A DNA stretch of 64,000 bases. Origin: Larkinella sp049445795 (lineage in GTDB: Bacteria; Bacteroidota; Bacteroidia; Cytophagales; Spirosomataceae). The notes under the pieces were generated by a model that was given only the letters and a program-made list of their open reading frames with translations, was not told the origin of the DNA and ran no database searches. Both the position numbers and the translations under genes were made by a program. Every line of letters begins with the position of its first letter. Positions within the stretch are counted from its first letter, which is position 1. The DNA lies in NCBI RefSeq assembly GCF_049445795.1, contig NZ_JBMSDT010000024.1, forward strand, positions 1 through 64,000, in the 5' to 3' direction. Below are positions 25,639 through 33,606 of this stretch, in pieces.

Positions 25639-26892
25639 TTACAACTGCGGCTGCTGTGAAACCAGCTTTTCGTCAACGTGACCCGCCTTGCGGTTCCGCA
25701 TCCAGAACCACAGAACCGTAAAGGCAACGATCAGGATAAGGGGAAATGCGGTCATCTTTGCCAGTGTAGCTTGCCCGGCGGCCAGTTCGAGTGCGTCGCC
25801 TGACAGACCGGCCGCAGCTTTCTCAGCCCGTTCGCTATCGATCCAGCCACCGATAAACGGCTGGAAGATCGAGGTCGAGAACATTCCGACGCCCCCGATG
25901 ATCGACATGCCCAGGGCTCCGCTCAGCGGAATCCGCTCGGCCACAAAACCGACCATCGTCGGCCAGAAGTAACAAACGCCCAATGCGAAAAATACTGCAG
26001 CAACATAAGCCATCGCCCCGGTTTGGGTGCTAAACAGGTAGATACCAATCAGGGCAAAAACCGCCCCGCCGAGCAGCACACCCGTCTGGTCGAGCCGGTG
26101 AATGAGTGGCCCACCGAAATACCGGCCGATGGCCATCAATAGCGTCGTCAGCGCCAGAATCAGCATCGGAGCGGCTCCGCTTTTCGCCATGATCAGACCC
26201 ACCCACTGTTGCGGACCAAACTCCGAGATAGCGGTCAGGGCCATGCAGCAGAACATAAAGATGTACAGGGGCGTTAGCATGGCTGCGAAGTTTTTCGAGA
26301 GCGACGTTGCACCTTCCACTTTCGAAGCCGGGAAAGCCTGACCGAAGAACAAAAACGCATACACCACCGTCGGGATCATGATTACCCAGATCTGAGCCTG
26401 CCACGACATTCCGGCATCCGTCATGAATTTGGAAATCAAACTACCGATGAAAATTCCGCCGGGGAACCACATGTGGAAGCGGTTCAGCATTTTGTTCATG
26501 GTGTTGCCGGAATACATATCGGCAATCATCGGGTTACAGGCGGCTTCCGTACAGCCGTTACCGATTCCAATAAAGAGCGTTGAAATCAGCAGCGTTGTGT
26601 AACCACCGGCATAAATGGTCAATAGAATGCCCAGGGTGTGGCAAACAAAGGCAACTGACATAATGATTTTCGGACCAACGGAATGGTAAACGAGCCCACC
26701 GACGATCATCGAAATGGGAAAGCCCAGAAACCACATGGAGTTGATAAAGCCCAACTGCTCAGCCGATAGACCGAAGTCGGTACCCAATTGAGGCAAAATT
26801 CCCGCTCGAATGCTGAAGGAAAAAGCTGTGGTAATAAGCGCGAAACAACTGGCATTAAAGAGTCGGGACGCGTTGACATGGGTTGTCGCCAT
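25639..26892 (-). CDS. MFS transporter, probably sugar or nucleoside type
   Basis: A 417-residue 12-helix major facilitator. The ATG at 26892 (MATTHVNASRLFNAS) is chosen because upstream in-frame codons are polar and AT-rich non-coding sequence. TM1 is FALITTAFSFSIRAG. The loop GNGCTEAACNPMIADMY and the charged segment after helix 6 (FPASKVEGATSLSKN) resemble Bacteroidota MFS permeases placed beside Gfo/Idh/MocA genes. It is divergent from the oxidoreductase-isomerase operon at 27128, so it probably imports the substrate of that pathway. The actual sugar is not determined. Confidence 0.9.
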   Translation of the reverse strand: MATTHVNASRLFNASCFALITTAFSFSIRAGILPQLGTDFGLSAEQLGFINSMWFLGFPISMIVGGLVYHSVGPKIIMSVAFVCHTLGILLTIYAGGYTTLLISTLFIGIGNGCTEAACNPMIADMYSGNTMNKMLNRFHMWFPGGIFIGSLISKFMTDAGMSWQAQIWVIMIPTVVYAFLFFGQAFPASKVEGATSLSKNFAAMLTPLYIFMFCCMALTAISEFGPQQWVGLIMAKSGAAPMLILALTTLLMAIGRYFGGPLIHRLDQTGVLLGGAVFALIGIYLFSTQTGAMAYVAAVFFALGVCYFWPTMVGFVAERIPLSGALGMSIIGGVGMFSTSIFQPFIGGWIDSERAEKAAAGLSGDALELAAGQATLAKMTAFPLILIVAFTVLWFWMRNRKAGHVDEKLVSQQPQL

Positions 26893-27127
26893 AAGGGTGC
26901 TGTAGGGGTTTAGTTGAAAAAATGTCGGTCGAAAGTAAGTTTTATTGAAGGGAAATATACAAAATTTCCGAAAAATAAGTAAACCTGCTAATTTCCCGCC
27001 CAAAATCCAGCGAATTTAAATTTTTAGCTTTTTCATTTGCAAGAAGTAGGATCGGTTTTTCCGAGCCTTCACCTTTCAAAAGCCGGTTTTCCGGAAATGC
27101 TAACCAAAAATCAGTATTACTACACTT

Positions 27128-28285
27128 ATGGCGCACAGAAAAATGCGGATGGGCATGATCGGCGGAAGCCTTGAAGCCTTTATCGGAGCCGTCCACCGCC
27201 GGGCCGCCGTCTTCGACGGAGAAATCGAGCTGGTCTGCGGGGCTTTCAGCTCCAATCCGGAAAAATCAAAAGCGACCGGACACGCCCTTTACCTGCCCGA
27301 CGATCGGGTTTACGGGAGTTTCGAGGAAATGATTTTGAAAGAAAAAGAATTGCCGGAGGGCGAACGGATGGATTTTGTGTCGATCGTGACGCCGAATCAC
27401 ATGCACTTTCCCCCGGCCAAACTGGCACTGGAAAACGGTTTCCATGTGGTTTGCGACAAACCGATGACGCTGAACCTGGCCGAAGCCAAAGAACTAGCCC
27501 AGATTGTGAAAGAAACCGGCAAGCTCTTCTGCCTGACGCACAATTACACCGGCTACCCGATGGTGAAGGAAGCCCGTGAAATCGTGCGCAGCGGCAAGCT
27601 GGGGAAACTTCGCAAAATCGTGGTCGAATACCCCCAGGGCTGGCTCTCGAAGCTGGAAGAAGCTACGTCGTACAAACAGGCCATCTGGCGGACTGACCCG
27701 GCACAATCGGGCGCAGCGGGTTGCATGGGCGACATCGGGACGCACGCCGAAAACCTGGCCGAATACATCACGGGCCTAAAAATTACCGAGTTGTGCGCCG
27801 ACCTGACCATTTTCGTCGAAGGCCGGAAGTTGGACGATGATGGGAACGTACTGCTCCATTTTGAAGACGGCGTGAAAGGCGTGCTGCACGCCAGCCAGAT
27901 TGCCAACGGCGAAGAAAATGCCCTGAACATCCGGATTTACGGCGAACTCGGCGGGCTGGAATGGCACCAGATGGAGCCGAATACGCTGATTTACAAAACC
28001 CAGGAAGGGAAGCGGATTTTCCGGCCGTCGGTGGGCGAATTGTCGGCGGCTGCCAAGGCGCACATCCGCGTGCCGTCGGGCCATCCGGAAGGGTTCTTCG
28101 AAGCGTTTGCCAACCTGTACCGCAACTTCGCGGTAACGCTCCGGAGTGTGATGGAAGGCAAGGAACCCGACCCGCTCTACGCCGACTTCCCCTCGGCCGA
28201 AGACGGTATCCGTGGCCTGGCCTTCATCGAAACCGTCATCCAGTCGAACAAGTCCAATGAGAAGTGGACGAAGTTTGTGGAATAA
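27128..28285 (+). CDS. Gfo/Idh/MocA-family NAD(P)-dependent oxidoreductase
   Basis: A 385-residue sugar/polyol dehydrogenase. The N-terminal Rossmann region is atypical (MRMGMIGGSLEAFIGAVHRR), with GGSL in place of the usual G-x-G-x-x-G. The EKP-type motif appears as CDKPMTLNLAEA around residue 105-115, and a catalytic-type GDIGTHAENLAEYITG lies around residue 205. It oxidises or reduces a sugar C-OH at NAD(P). First gene of a catabolic operon with a second family member and a TIM-barrel isomerase, a combination typical of Bacteroidota 3-keto-sugar or inositol-like metabolism (inference). Confidence 0.92.
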   Translation: MAHRKMRMGMIGGSLEAFIGAVHRRAAVFDGEIELVCGAFSSNPEKSKATGHALYLPDDRVYGSFEEMILKEKELPEGERMDFVSIVTPNHMHFPPAKLALENGFHVVCDKPMTLNLAEAKELAQIVKETGKLFCLTHNYTGYPMVKEAREIVRSGKLGKLRKIVVEYPQGWLSKLEEATSYKQAIWRTDPAQSGAAGCMGDIGTHAENLAEYITGLKITELCADLTIFVEGRKLDDDGNVLLHFEDGVKGVLHASQIANGEENALNIRIYGELGGLEWHQMEPNTLIYKTQEGKRIFRPSVGELSAAAKAHIRVPSGHPEGFFEAFANLYRNFAVTLRSVMEGKEPDPLYADFPSAEDGIRGLAFIETVIQSNKSNEKWTKFVE

Positions 28286-28302
28286 TGAAAGGATTAGTTA
28301 CC

Positions 28303-28377
28303 CAGGGTTAATCAGAGGACATCAGAGGGAATCAGAGACTACCCCTGATAAACCCTGATTGCCCCTGATCAACCCTG
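28303..28377. repeat. Imperfect inverted repeat built from ATCAGGG/CCCTGAT words
   Basis: The left arm (28303-28337) contains three ATCAGAG-type words, and the right arm (28342-28377) contains three CCCTGAT-type words. The right arm's reverse complement aligns with the left over about 35 bases with several mismatches. It forms a long hairpin between two co-directional genes of the sugar operon. It may be a repetitive element or an RNA processing site. Confidence 0.7.
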
Positions 28378-28437
28378 TGTAACAACACACAAAACATCTC
28401 TTTTTAACCGCTTAAATACACTCTTTAAATCTCACAA

Positions 28438-29583
28438 ATGGAAAAAATCAAAGTTGGTGTAGTGGGTACGGGCTTCATCGGTCCGGCACACATTGAAGCC
28501 CTGCGTCGGCTTCCGAACGTCGAGGTAGCGGCTCTGTGCGAAGTGACGGCCGAACTGGCCCGGCAAAAAGCCGACTCGCTCGGCATTGCCCGTTCCTACA
28601 CCTTTGACGAATTGCTCAAACAGGACGACATTCAGAGTATTCACATCTGTACGCCCAACTTCCTGCACTATTCACAGTCGAAAGCGGCTCTGGAAGCGGG
28701 CAAGCACGTCATCTGCGAAAAACCGCTGGCCAAGGATCTGAAAGAAGCCGAAGAACTCGTGGAGCTGGCCGCCAAAACCGGGCTGGTCAACGCCGTTCAC
28801 TTCAACCTGCGGTACTATCCTCTGGCCCGGCAGATGAAGGTGATGCGGGAGAAAGGGGATTTAGGTGAGGTGTATTCGATCATCGGTTCGTATTTGCAGG
28901 ACTGGCTGTTCTACGAGACCGACTACAACTGGCGGCTCGAACCCGACAAGTCGGGCGACTCGCGGGCCATTGCCGACATCGGCTCCCACCTGATGGACAT
29001 CATCGAGTACATCACGGGCCTGAAAACCGTAGCGGTTTTGGCGGATTTCAACACCATTCACAAAACCCGCAAAAAACCGCTGAAAGCCGTTGAGACATAT
29101 TCGGGCAAGATGCTGCAACCGGAAGATTATGCCGATGTGCCCATCAATACCGAAGACCACGCCAACGTGCTGCTGCGGTTCGACAACGGCAACAAGGGCG
29201 TCATTACGGTTTCGCAAGTCTCGGCGGGCCGCAAGAACCAGATGAAACTGGAGATTGCCGGTTCGAAGAAAACCTTCGCCTGGAACTCGGAAGCGCCCAA
29301 CGAAATGTGGATCGGGAACCGCGACGGTTACAACGAAAACCTGATGCGTGACCCATCGCTGATGTATTCAGAAGCCCGTTCGGTCGTTTCGTTCCCTGGT
29401 GGCCACAACGAAGGCTTTCCCGACACCTCGAAGCAGATGTTCAAGGAAGTCTACGAAGCCATCGCGGCCGGTAAGCAACCCGAAGCGCCGACGTTCCCAA
29501 CCTTCGCCGACGGCTACCGCGAACTGCTCATCTGCGAGAAGATTCTCGAATCGAACCGCAAGCAGGCGTGGGTTGAAGTATAA
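28438..29583 (+). CDS. Gfo/Idh/MocA-family NAD(P)-dependent oxidoreductase (second copy)
   Basis: A 381-residue dehydrogenase. The nucleotide-binding loop VVGTGFIGPAHIEAL is canonical (GxGxxG), unlike its upstream neighbour. The catalytic lysine motif is CEKPLAKDLKEAEEL near residue 95, and ADIGSHLMDIIEYITG carries the expected Asp/His pair near residue 180. It is only distantly similar to the upstream oxidoreductase, so the two probably act on different positions or steps. Downstream, its stop codon is followed directly by the left inverted repeat of the four-helix-bundle cassette. Confidence 0.93.
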   Translation: MEKIKVGVVGTGFIGPAHIEALRRLPNVEVAALCEVTAELARQKADSLGIARSYTFDELLKQDDIQSIHICTPNFLHYSQSKAALEAGKHVICEKPLAKDLKEAEELVELAAKTGLVNAVHFNLRYYPLARQMKVMREKGDLGEVYSIIGSYLQDWLFYETDYNWRLEPDKSGDSRAIADIGSHLMDIIEYITGLKTVAVLADFNTIHKTRKKPLKAVETYSGKMLQPEDYADVPINTEDHANVLLRFDNGNKGVITVSQVSAGRKNQMKLEIAGSKKTFAWNSEAPNEMWIGNRDGYNENLMRDPSLMYSEARSVVSFPGGHNEGFPDTSKQMFKEVYEAIAAGKQPEAPTFPTFADGYRELLICEKILESNRKQAWVEV

Positions 29584-29608
29584 TTTTGAATGAGTGAATG
29601 AGCGAATG
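29584..29608. repeat. Left inverted repeat of the four-helix-bundle gene cassette
   Basis: A 25-base arm made of GAATGAGT/GAATGAGC words. Its reverse complement occurs at 30005-30037 on the other side of the small gene, with one additional 8-base GAATGAGT unit. It starts one base after the upstream stop codon. Confidence 0.88.
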
Positions 29609-29616
29609 CCTTGATC

Positions 29617-29991
29617 ATGGAGAATCAACCACGGGATTTGGCTAAAGAAGAATTCGTTGAAGAGTTCAAAAAAAGAACAAAACAGTATGTTCTTCGGAGC
29701 GTCCGCGTATTTCAGGCTCTACCAACCACGGATGAAGCCAAAATCATTGGTAAACAATTCCTGCGAGCTGCTTCTTCCACAGGAGCAAACTATCGGGCAG
29801 CCTGTCGGGCAAGGAGTAAGGCTGAATTTTATGCGAAACTGAGCATTACGATTGAAGAAGCTGACGAGTCATTATTTTGGATGGAAGTTTTAACTGAAAC
29901 AGGTATTATGACTTACCAAAGAATGGAAAGCTTGATGCAGGAAGCGACCGAAATCGTGAAAGTTCTCTCTAAAGCCCGAAAAAACACATGA
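29617..29991 (+). CDS. Four-helix-bundle protein (S23/23S rRNA intervening-sequence family, Avd-like)
   Basis: A 124-residue helical protein. The family pattern is clear: KEEFVEEFKKRTKQYVLRSV in helix 1, then KQFLRAASSTGANYRAACRA, SKAEFYAKLSITIEEADESL and a last helix ending VKVLSKARK. The family includes proteins encoded in 23S rRNA intervening sequences and the accessory Avd proteins of diversity-generating retroelements; isolated copies have no known function. The ATG at 29617 is preferred over a TTG two codons upstream. The gene interrupts a sugar operon and is bracketed by inverted repeats 8 bases before its start and 13 bases after its stop. No reverse transcriptase or rRNA is nearby. 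Confidence 0.88.
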   Translation: MENQPRDLAKEEFVEEFKKRTKQYVLRSVRVFQALPTTDEAKIIGKQFLRAASSTGANYRAACRARSKAEFYAKLSITIEEADESLFWMEVLTETGIMTYQRMESLMQEATEIVKVLSKARKNT

Positions 29992-30004
29992 TTCACCATT
30001 CCTG

Positions 30005-30037
30005 CATTCGCTCATTCACTCATTCACTCATTCAAAA
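30005..30037. repeat. Right inverted repeat of the four-helix-bundle gene cassette
   Basis: A 33-base arm of ATTCACTC/ATTCGCTC words, the reverse complement of 29584-29608 plus one extra 8-base unit. The next gene starts 11 bases later, so the arm occupies its ribosome-binding region. Confidence 0.88.
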
Positions 30038-30048
30038 CTTATAAAACC

Positions 30049-31101
30049 ATGAAAACCATCCAAGGCCCCGCTGTATTTCTGGCCCAGTTTCTGGGTGATA
30101 CAGAACCGTTTAACTCACTCGAGTCGATTGCCAAATACATGGCGGATCTGGGCTACAAGGGCATCCAGATCCCAACCTGGGACCCGCGCTTGATTGATCT
30201 CAAGCAAGCCGCCGAAAGCGCGGGCTATTGCGACGATCTGAAAGGCAAACTGAAAGACATCGGCGTCGAAATCACCGAATTGTCGACTCACTTGCAAGGC
30301 CAGCTCGTTGCCGTTCACCCGGCTTACGGCTCGATGTTCGACGGGTTTGGTCCGGCGGAACTGGCCGGGAAACCGAAAGAACAGCAGGAGTGGGCCACGC
30401 AGCAACTGAAGTGGGCGGCCAAAGCCAGCCAGAATCTTGGCCTGACCTCGCACGTCACGTTCTCGGGTGCATTGCTGTGGCCGTTTGTGTATCCGTGGCC
30501 CCAACGCCCGGCCGGTTTGGTCACGACGGCCTTCCAGGAACTGGCGAAGCGCTGGACGCCGATTCTGGATGCGTTCGACGAAGCGGGCGTCAACGTCGGC
30601 TACGAACTGCATCCCGGCGAAGACCTGCACGACGGCATCACGTTCGAGACGTTCCTCGATCACGTCAACGGCCACCCGCGCGCCGGGATCAACTACGACC
30701 CGAGCCACTTCGTGCTGCAACAACTCGACTACCTGCAATTCATCGACTTCTACCACGACCGGATTTACGCCTTCCACGTGAAGGATGCCGAGTTCAATCC
30801 GACCGGCAAGCAGGGCGTTTATGGCGGGTACCAGGGCTGGGTCGAGCGGGCCGGGCGGTTCCGTTCGCTGGGCGACGGGCAGGTCGACTTCTCTGGCATT
30901 TTCAGCAAACTGTCGCAGTACGACTACGACGGCTGGGCGGTGCTGGAGTGGGAGTGCGCCATCAAGCACCCCGAGCAGGGCGCAGCGGAAGGGGCTCCAT
31001 TCATCGAAAACCACATCATCCGCGTGACGGAACGCGCCTTCGATGACTTCGCCGGAACCGGTGCCGATGAGGAGTTCAACAAGAAGGTGTTGGGCCTGTA
31101 A
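30049..31101 (+). CDS. Sugar phosphate isomerase/epimerase (xylose isomerase-like TIM barrel)
   Basis: A 350-residue AP-endonuclease-2/xylose-isomerase-like TIM barrel. Metal and substrate residues typical of the family are visible: Glu in VGYELHPGEDLHDG, Asp/His in GINYDPSHFVLQQL, an HVKDAEF motif, and a C-terminal Glu in GWAVLEWECAIKHP. Enzymes of this type isomerise or epimerise sugars or inosose derivatives next to Gfo/Idh/MocA dehydrogenases. It is the last gene of the operon beginning at 27128 and is followed by a strong terminator. The exact substrate is not identified. Confidence 0.93.
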   Translation: MKTIQGPAVFLAQFLGDTEPFNSLESIAKYMADLGYKGIQIPTWDPRLIDLKQAAESAGYCDDLKGKLKDIGVEITELSTHLQGQLVAVHPAYGSMFDGFGPAELAGKPKEQQEWATQQLKWAAKASQNLGLTSHVTFSGALLWPFVYPWPQRPAGLVTTAFQELAKRWTPILDAFDEAGVNVGYELHPGEDLHDGITFETFLDHVNGHPRAGINYDPSHFVLQQLDYLQFIDFYHDRIYAFHVKDAEFNPTGKQGVYGGYQGWVERAGRFRSLGDGQVDFSGIFSKLSQYDYDGWAVLEWECAIKHPEQGAAEGAPFIENHIIRVTERAFDDFAGTGADEEFNKKVLGL

Positions 31102-31110
31102 ACGGGATAA

Positions 31111-31159
31111 GAGGGCTTTTCGGCAGGAACCGGCAACCCGGTTTTTCCGAAAAGCCCTC
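31111..31159 (+). terminator. Rho-independent terminator of the sugar catabolic operon
   Basis: GAGGGCTTTTCGG (31111-31123) pairs with CCGAAAAGCCCTC (31147-31159), and an inner AACCGG/CCGGTT-like pairing extends the stem. The sequence after it, AAAATTTATAA, has only a weak T-run. It lies 9 bases after the isomerase stop. Confidence 0.75.
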
Positions 31160-31290
31160 AAAATTTATAACCCGACCCGGTTTTTGGCAGTTTAAAGAGA
31201 AGGACTTCCGTTTGTCACAAAGCTGGCGGAAGCCATTCGTTACAAACGCTACTTTAGGGTAGTAAACAACTCATTAAACGCGCAAAAAAC

Positions 31291-31494
31291 ATGGCAGGTC
31301 AAGGATCGGGCGGCAACGTGATAGCGGCCCTTTGTAGCTTCTTCATCCCCGGTTTGGGCCAACTGTTGCAGGGCCGGTTGCTGATGGCGATTGTTCATTT
31401 TGTGCTGGCCGGAGTCCTCTGGTTTTTCCTGCTCGGCTGGCTGATTCACCTCTGGTCCATTCTCGATGCGGCCCGGTTTAATCCGGGGAGGTGA
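31291..31494 (+). CDS. Small TM2-like membrane protein
   Basis: A 67-residue protein with two hydrophobic helices: VIAALCSFFIPGLGQLLQG and MAIVHFVLAGVLWFFLLGWL. The FFIPGLGQL motif is typical of small two-helix proteins annotated as TM2-like or uncharacterised in many bacteria. The function of these proteins is unknown. It converges on the Uma2-family gene with a 7-base gap. Confidence 0.75.
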   Translation: MAGQGSGGNVIAALCSFFIPGLGQLLQGRLLMAIVHFVLAGVLWFFLLGWLIHLWSILDAARFNPGR

Positions 31495-31501
31495 CGGCAG
31501 G

Positions 31502-32110
31502 TCACCACTCAATCCCCTCTTCCCGCAACAGTTCCGCCAGGTTCAGCACGCAATCGTCCAAAACCGGCGCGGTTACATCCCAGTTGTGCGTTGTCCAGGC
31601 TGCGTCGCGGGTGGCAACGAGCAATTTTGGAGGTTGCGTCGTGATCCAGAGGACTTTTTCAACGCCAAAAGCCAGCAGGCGCTCGGTTTTTTCGTAGACG
31701 TAATTTTGTTCCTGGCTCGGTTGGTCTCCCACCTCAATTCGCACATCAATTTCGATGGCCACTTTGGGGGCCACATCAAAATATTTGTTGTTTAAAACCA
31801 AACCGGCTCGTTCAAATAGGGCAATGTCATTGGATAAATTACTGCCTTTGTCCAAATGGACACCCGATTCATTCGTGACCAGGAGATACTGTTTACGGTT
31901 TATGTGAGTAAATAAAAAACCGTGAATAAGTGACACGAGAGCCGCTTGTAACGAACTACTTCCCATAATCTCAGCGGGCGTTTTTTTGCCGGACAAAACT
32001 TCCTTATAGCCCCGGTAATAGCGGGGCTTCCCGTTGAGTGTTTCGTAAATCAGGTAGGCCGGAACCCGCTTTCGGCGTTTGGGCTCCTCAAAGACAATCG
32101 GTATCGCCAT
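31502..32110 (-). CDS. Uma2-family (DUF820) restriction-endonuclease-like protein
   Basis: A 202-residue protein of the PD-(D/E)XK-like Uma2 fold. The C-terminal half has the family core: an acidic residue in YFDVAPKVAIEIDV, then QNYVYEKTERLLAFGVEKVLW with the conserved Tyr/Lys, and a hydrophobic strand. The ATG at 32110 (MAIPIVFEEPKRRKR) fits family starts better than the TTG at 32164, which would overlap the region before the molybdate operator. Uma2 genes are scattered, often in multiple copies, and their biological role is unclear. It is divergent from modA. Confidence 0.82.
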   Translation of the reverse strand: MAIPIVFEEPKRRKRVPAYLIYETLNGKPRYYRGYKEVLSGKKTPAEIMGSSSLQAALVSLIHGFLFTHINRKQYLLVTNESGVHLDKGSNLSNDIALFERAGLVLNNKYFDVAPKVAIEIDVRIEVGDQPSQEQNYVYEKTERLLAFGVEKVLWITTQPPKLLVATRDAAWTTHNWDVTAPVLDDCVLNLAELLREEGIEW

Positions 32111-32165
32111 CGGCTGCGTCAGTACGTTGCAATCAATACTACTAATTATAATCCATTTTTTCAAG

Positions 32166-32197
32166 AACTCGTTATATTTGAAAAACCATAACGAGTT
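32166..32197. promoter_or_regulatory. ModE-like operator overlapping a Bacteroidota promoter
   Basis: AACTCGTTAT (32166-32175) and ATAACGAGTT (32188-32197) form a perfect 10-bp inverted repeat with a 12-base centre. The inner CGTTAT-N12-ATAACG layout is the same as the Escherichia coli ModE box as I recall it. TATATTTG at 32173-32180 within it matches the Bacteroidota -7 element TAnnTTTG, so a bound repressor would block the promoter. The modA ATG follows 3 bases after the right arm. No modE gene is in the window. Confidence 0.7.
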
Positions 32198-32200
32198 TCC

Positions 32201-32938
32201 ATGCGCATCGGGCTCCTTTTGTTGTTTACGGTAATGGGCTTTTCGGCCGCTGCTCAGAAAATCCGGGTCGCCGTGGCCGCCAATGCGCAGTTTGTCATGG
32301 AAAAGTTGCAGGCGGGTTTTGAGAAGAAAACGGGTTTAACGGTCGAACCTATCGTCAATTCGTCGGGCAAGCTGACGGCGCAGATTCAGCATGGTGCACC
32401 GTTCGACGTCTTTCTGTCGGCCGATCTGGACTATCCCGAAATTCTTTACAAAGCTGGACTGTCCCAAACCGTTCCCCGGATTTATGCGTACGGACTGCTG
32501 GTGCTCTGGACGCAGACCGGTTTTAATCCGGCGAAAGGGCTGGCGGTTTTAACGGACAAGCGAATACACAAAATCGCCGTCGCCAATCCAAAACTGGCTC
32601 CCTACGGTGCGGCTGCCGTGGATATGCTGACCCGGCAAAACCGCCTGAACGCCCTGCAACCCAAACTGGTCTACGGCGAAAGCATTGCCCAGGTGAATCA
32701 ATACCTGCTCTCAGGGGCCGTTGAAGCTGGTTTTACGGCCAAATCCGTAGTGCTGGAGCCGGCCTTGCGGGGAAAAGGGCGGTGGGTCGAGGTGAAGGAT
32801 GCGAAGCCGATTGCCCAGGGCGTCATTCTGCTGAAAAACGCGCAACCCAAGGCCCGCAAATTCTACGAATACCTGTTCTCGGCCGAAGCTCAGGCTATTT
32901 TCCGGCAGTACGGCTACCAAACGCCTTCGCGCCTATGA
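32201..32938 (+). CDS. modA: Molybdate ABC transporter, periplasmic substrate-binding protein
   Basis: A 245-residue binding protein. A signal peptide (IGLLLLFTVMGFSAAAQ) is followed by the ModA hallmark IRVAVAANAQFVMEKLQAGF, the substrate-loop region NSSGKLTAQIQHGAPFDVFL with oxyanion-binding serines, and SADLDYPEILYKAGL. It captures molybdate (or tungstate) in the periplasm for the ModBC permease. It is the first gene of modABC, overlaps modB by 4 bases (ATGA), and lies directly behind the ModE-like palindrome. Confidence 0.96.
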   Translation: MRIGLLLLFTVMGFSAAAQKIRVAVAANAQFVMEKLQAGFEKKTGLTVEPIVNSSGKLTAQIQHGAPFDVFLSADLDYPEILYKAGLSQTVPRIYAYGLLVLWTQTGFNPAKGLAVLTDKRIHKIAVANPKLAPYGAAAVDMLTRQNRLNALQPKLVYGESIAQVNQYLLSGAVEAGFTAKSVVLEPALRGKGRWVEVKDAKPIAQGVILLKNAQPKARKFYEYLFSAEAQAIFRQYGYQTPSRL

Positions 32939-33606
32939 CGGATTTCGACTGGCAACCGCTGTTGCTTACCCTGCGCCTGGCTACCATGACCACCTTATTG
33001 CTGATTTTGATCGGTATTCCGCTCGCGGGCTGGCTGGCGTTTACGCGCTGGCGAATTAAGCCCATAGCCGAAGCGGTGATCAGTCTGCCCCTGGTGTTGC
33101 CACCGTCGGTGCTGGGCTTTTACTTCCTGCTGGCGTTCAGTCCGACCGGTTTCCTTGGGGAAAAGCTGCTGACCTGGTTGAATCTGCGGCTGCTGTTTAC
33201 GTTTGAAGGGCTCGTGATTGCGTCGATTGTGTACAGTCTGCCGTTTATGGTGCATCCGGTGCAGGCTGGGTTGGAGAACCTCCCGGCGTCCCTGCGGGAA
33301 GCTTCCTACACACTGGGCAAATCCCGTCGGGAAACGTTTCTTCGCGTGTTGTTGCCCAATATCAAACCGTCTCTGCTGACGGGCGTGGTGCTGTCGTTCG
33401 CACACACGATCGGCGAATTTGGTCTGGTACTCATGATTGGCGGAAACCTGCCAGGTCAGACCCGGGTGGCGTCCGTGGCGATTTACGACGAGGTTGAATT
33501 GCTGCATTACGATGCTGCCAATGCCTACGCCTTGTTGTTGTTGGCGGTCTCCTTTGGTATTTTGCTGATTGTTTATGCCGTCAATAAAAAATGGGTGATC
33601 TTTTAA
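32935..33606 (+). CDS. modB: Molybdate ABC transporter permease
   Basis: A 223-residue inner membrane permease with five to six helices (TTLLLILIGIPLAGWLAF, ISLPLVLPPSVLGFYFLLAF, IVYSLPFMVHPVQAG). The ATPase-coupling EAA-type loop is REASYTLGKSRRETFLRVLL. The ATG at 32935 overlaps the modA stop (ATGA); an upstream in-frame extension inside modA is rejected. Its stop overlaps the start of the ATPase gene (TAATG), so the three genes are translationally coupled. Confidence 0.96.
   Translation: MTDFDWQPLLLTLRLATMTTLLLILIGIPLAGWLAFTRWRIKPIAEAVISLPLVLPPSVLGFYFLLAFSPTGFLGEKLLTWLNLRLLFTFEGLVIASIVYSLPFMVHPVQAGLENLPASLREASYTLGKSRRETFLRVLLPNIKPSLLTGVVLSFAHTIGEFGLVLMIGGNLPGQTRVASVAIYDEVELLHYDAANAYALLLLAVSFGILLIVYAVNKKWVIF

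Noticed and set aside
29584..30037. Diversity-generating retroelement around the Avd-like gene
   Set aside because: No reverse transcriptase, template/variable repeat pair or target gene is present nearby.
30115..31161. Long open frame antisense to the sugar isomerase
   Set aside because: The isomerase has all family motifs, and the antisense product is of low-complexity charged composition.
32166..32200. Molybdenum-cofactor riboswitch before modA
   Set aside because: The leader is only a few bases long if the -7 element is right, too short for the structured riboswitch.
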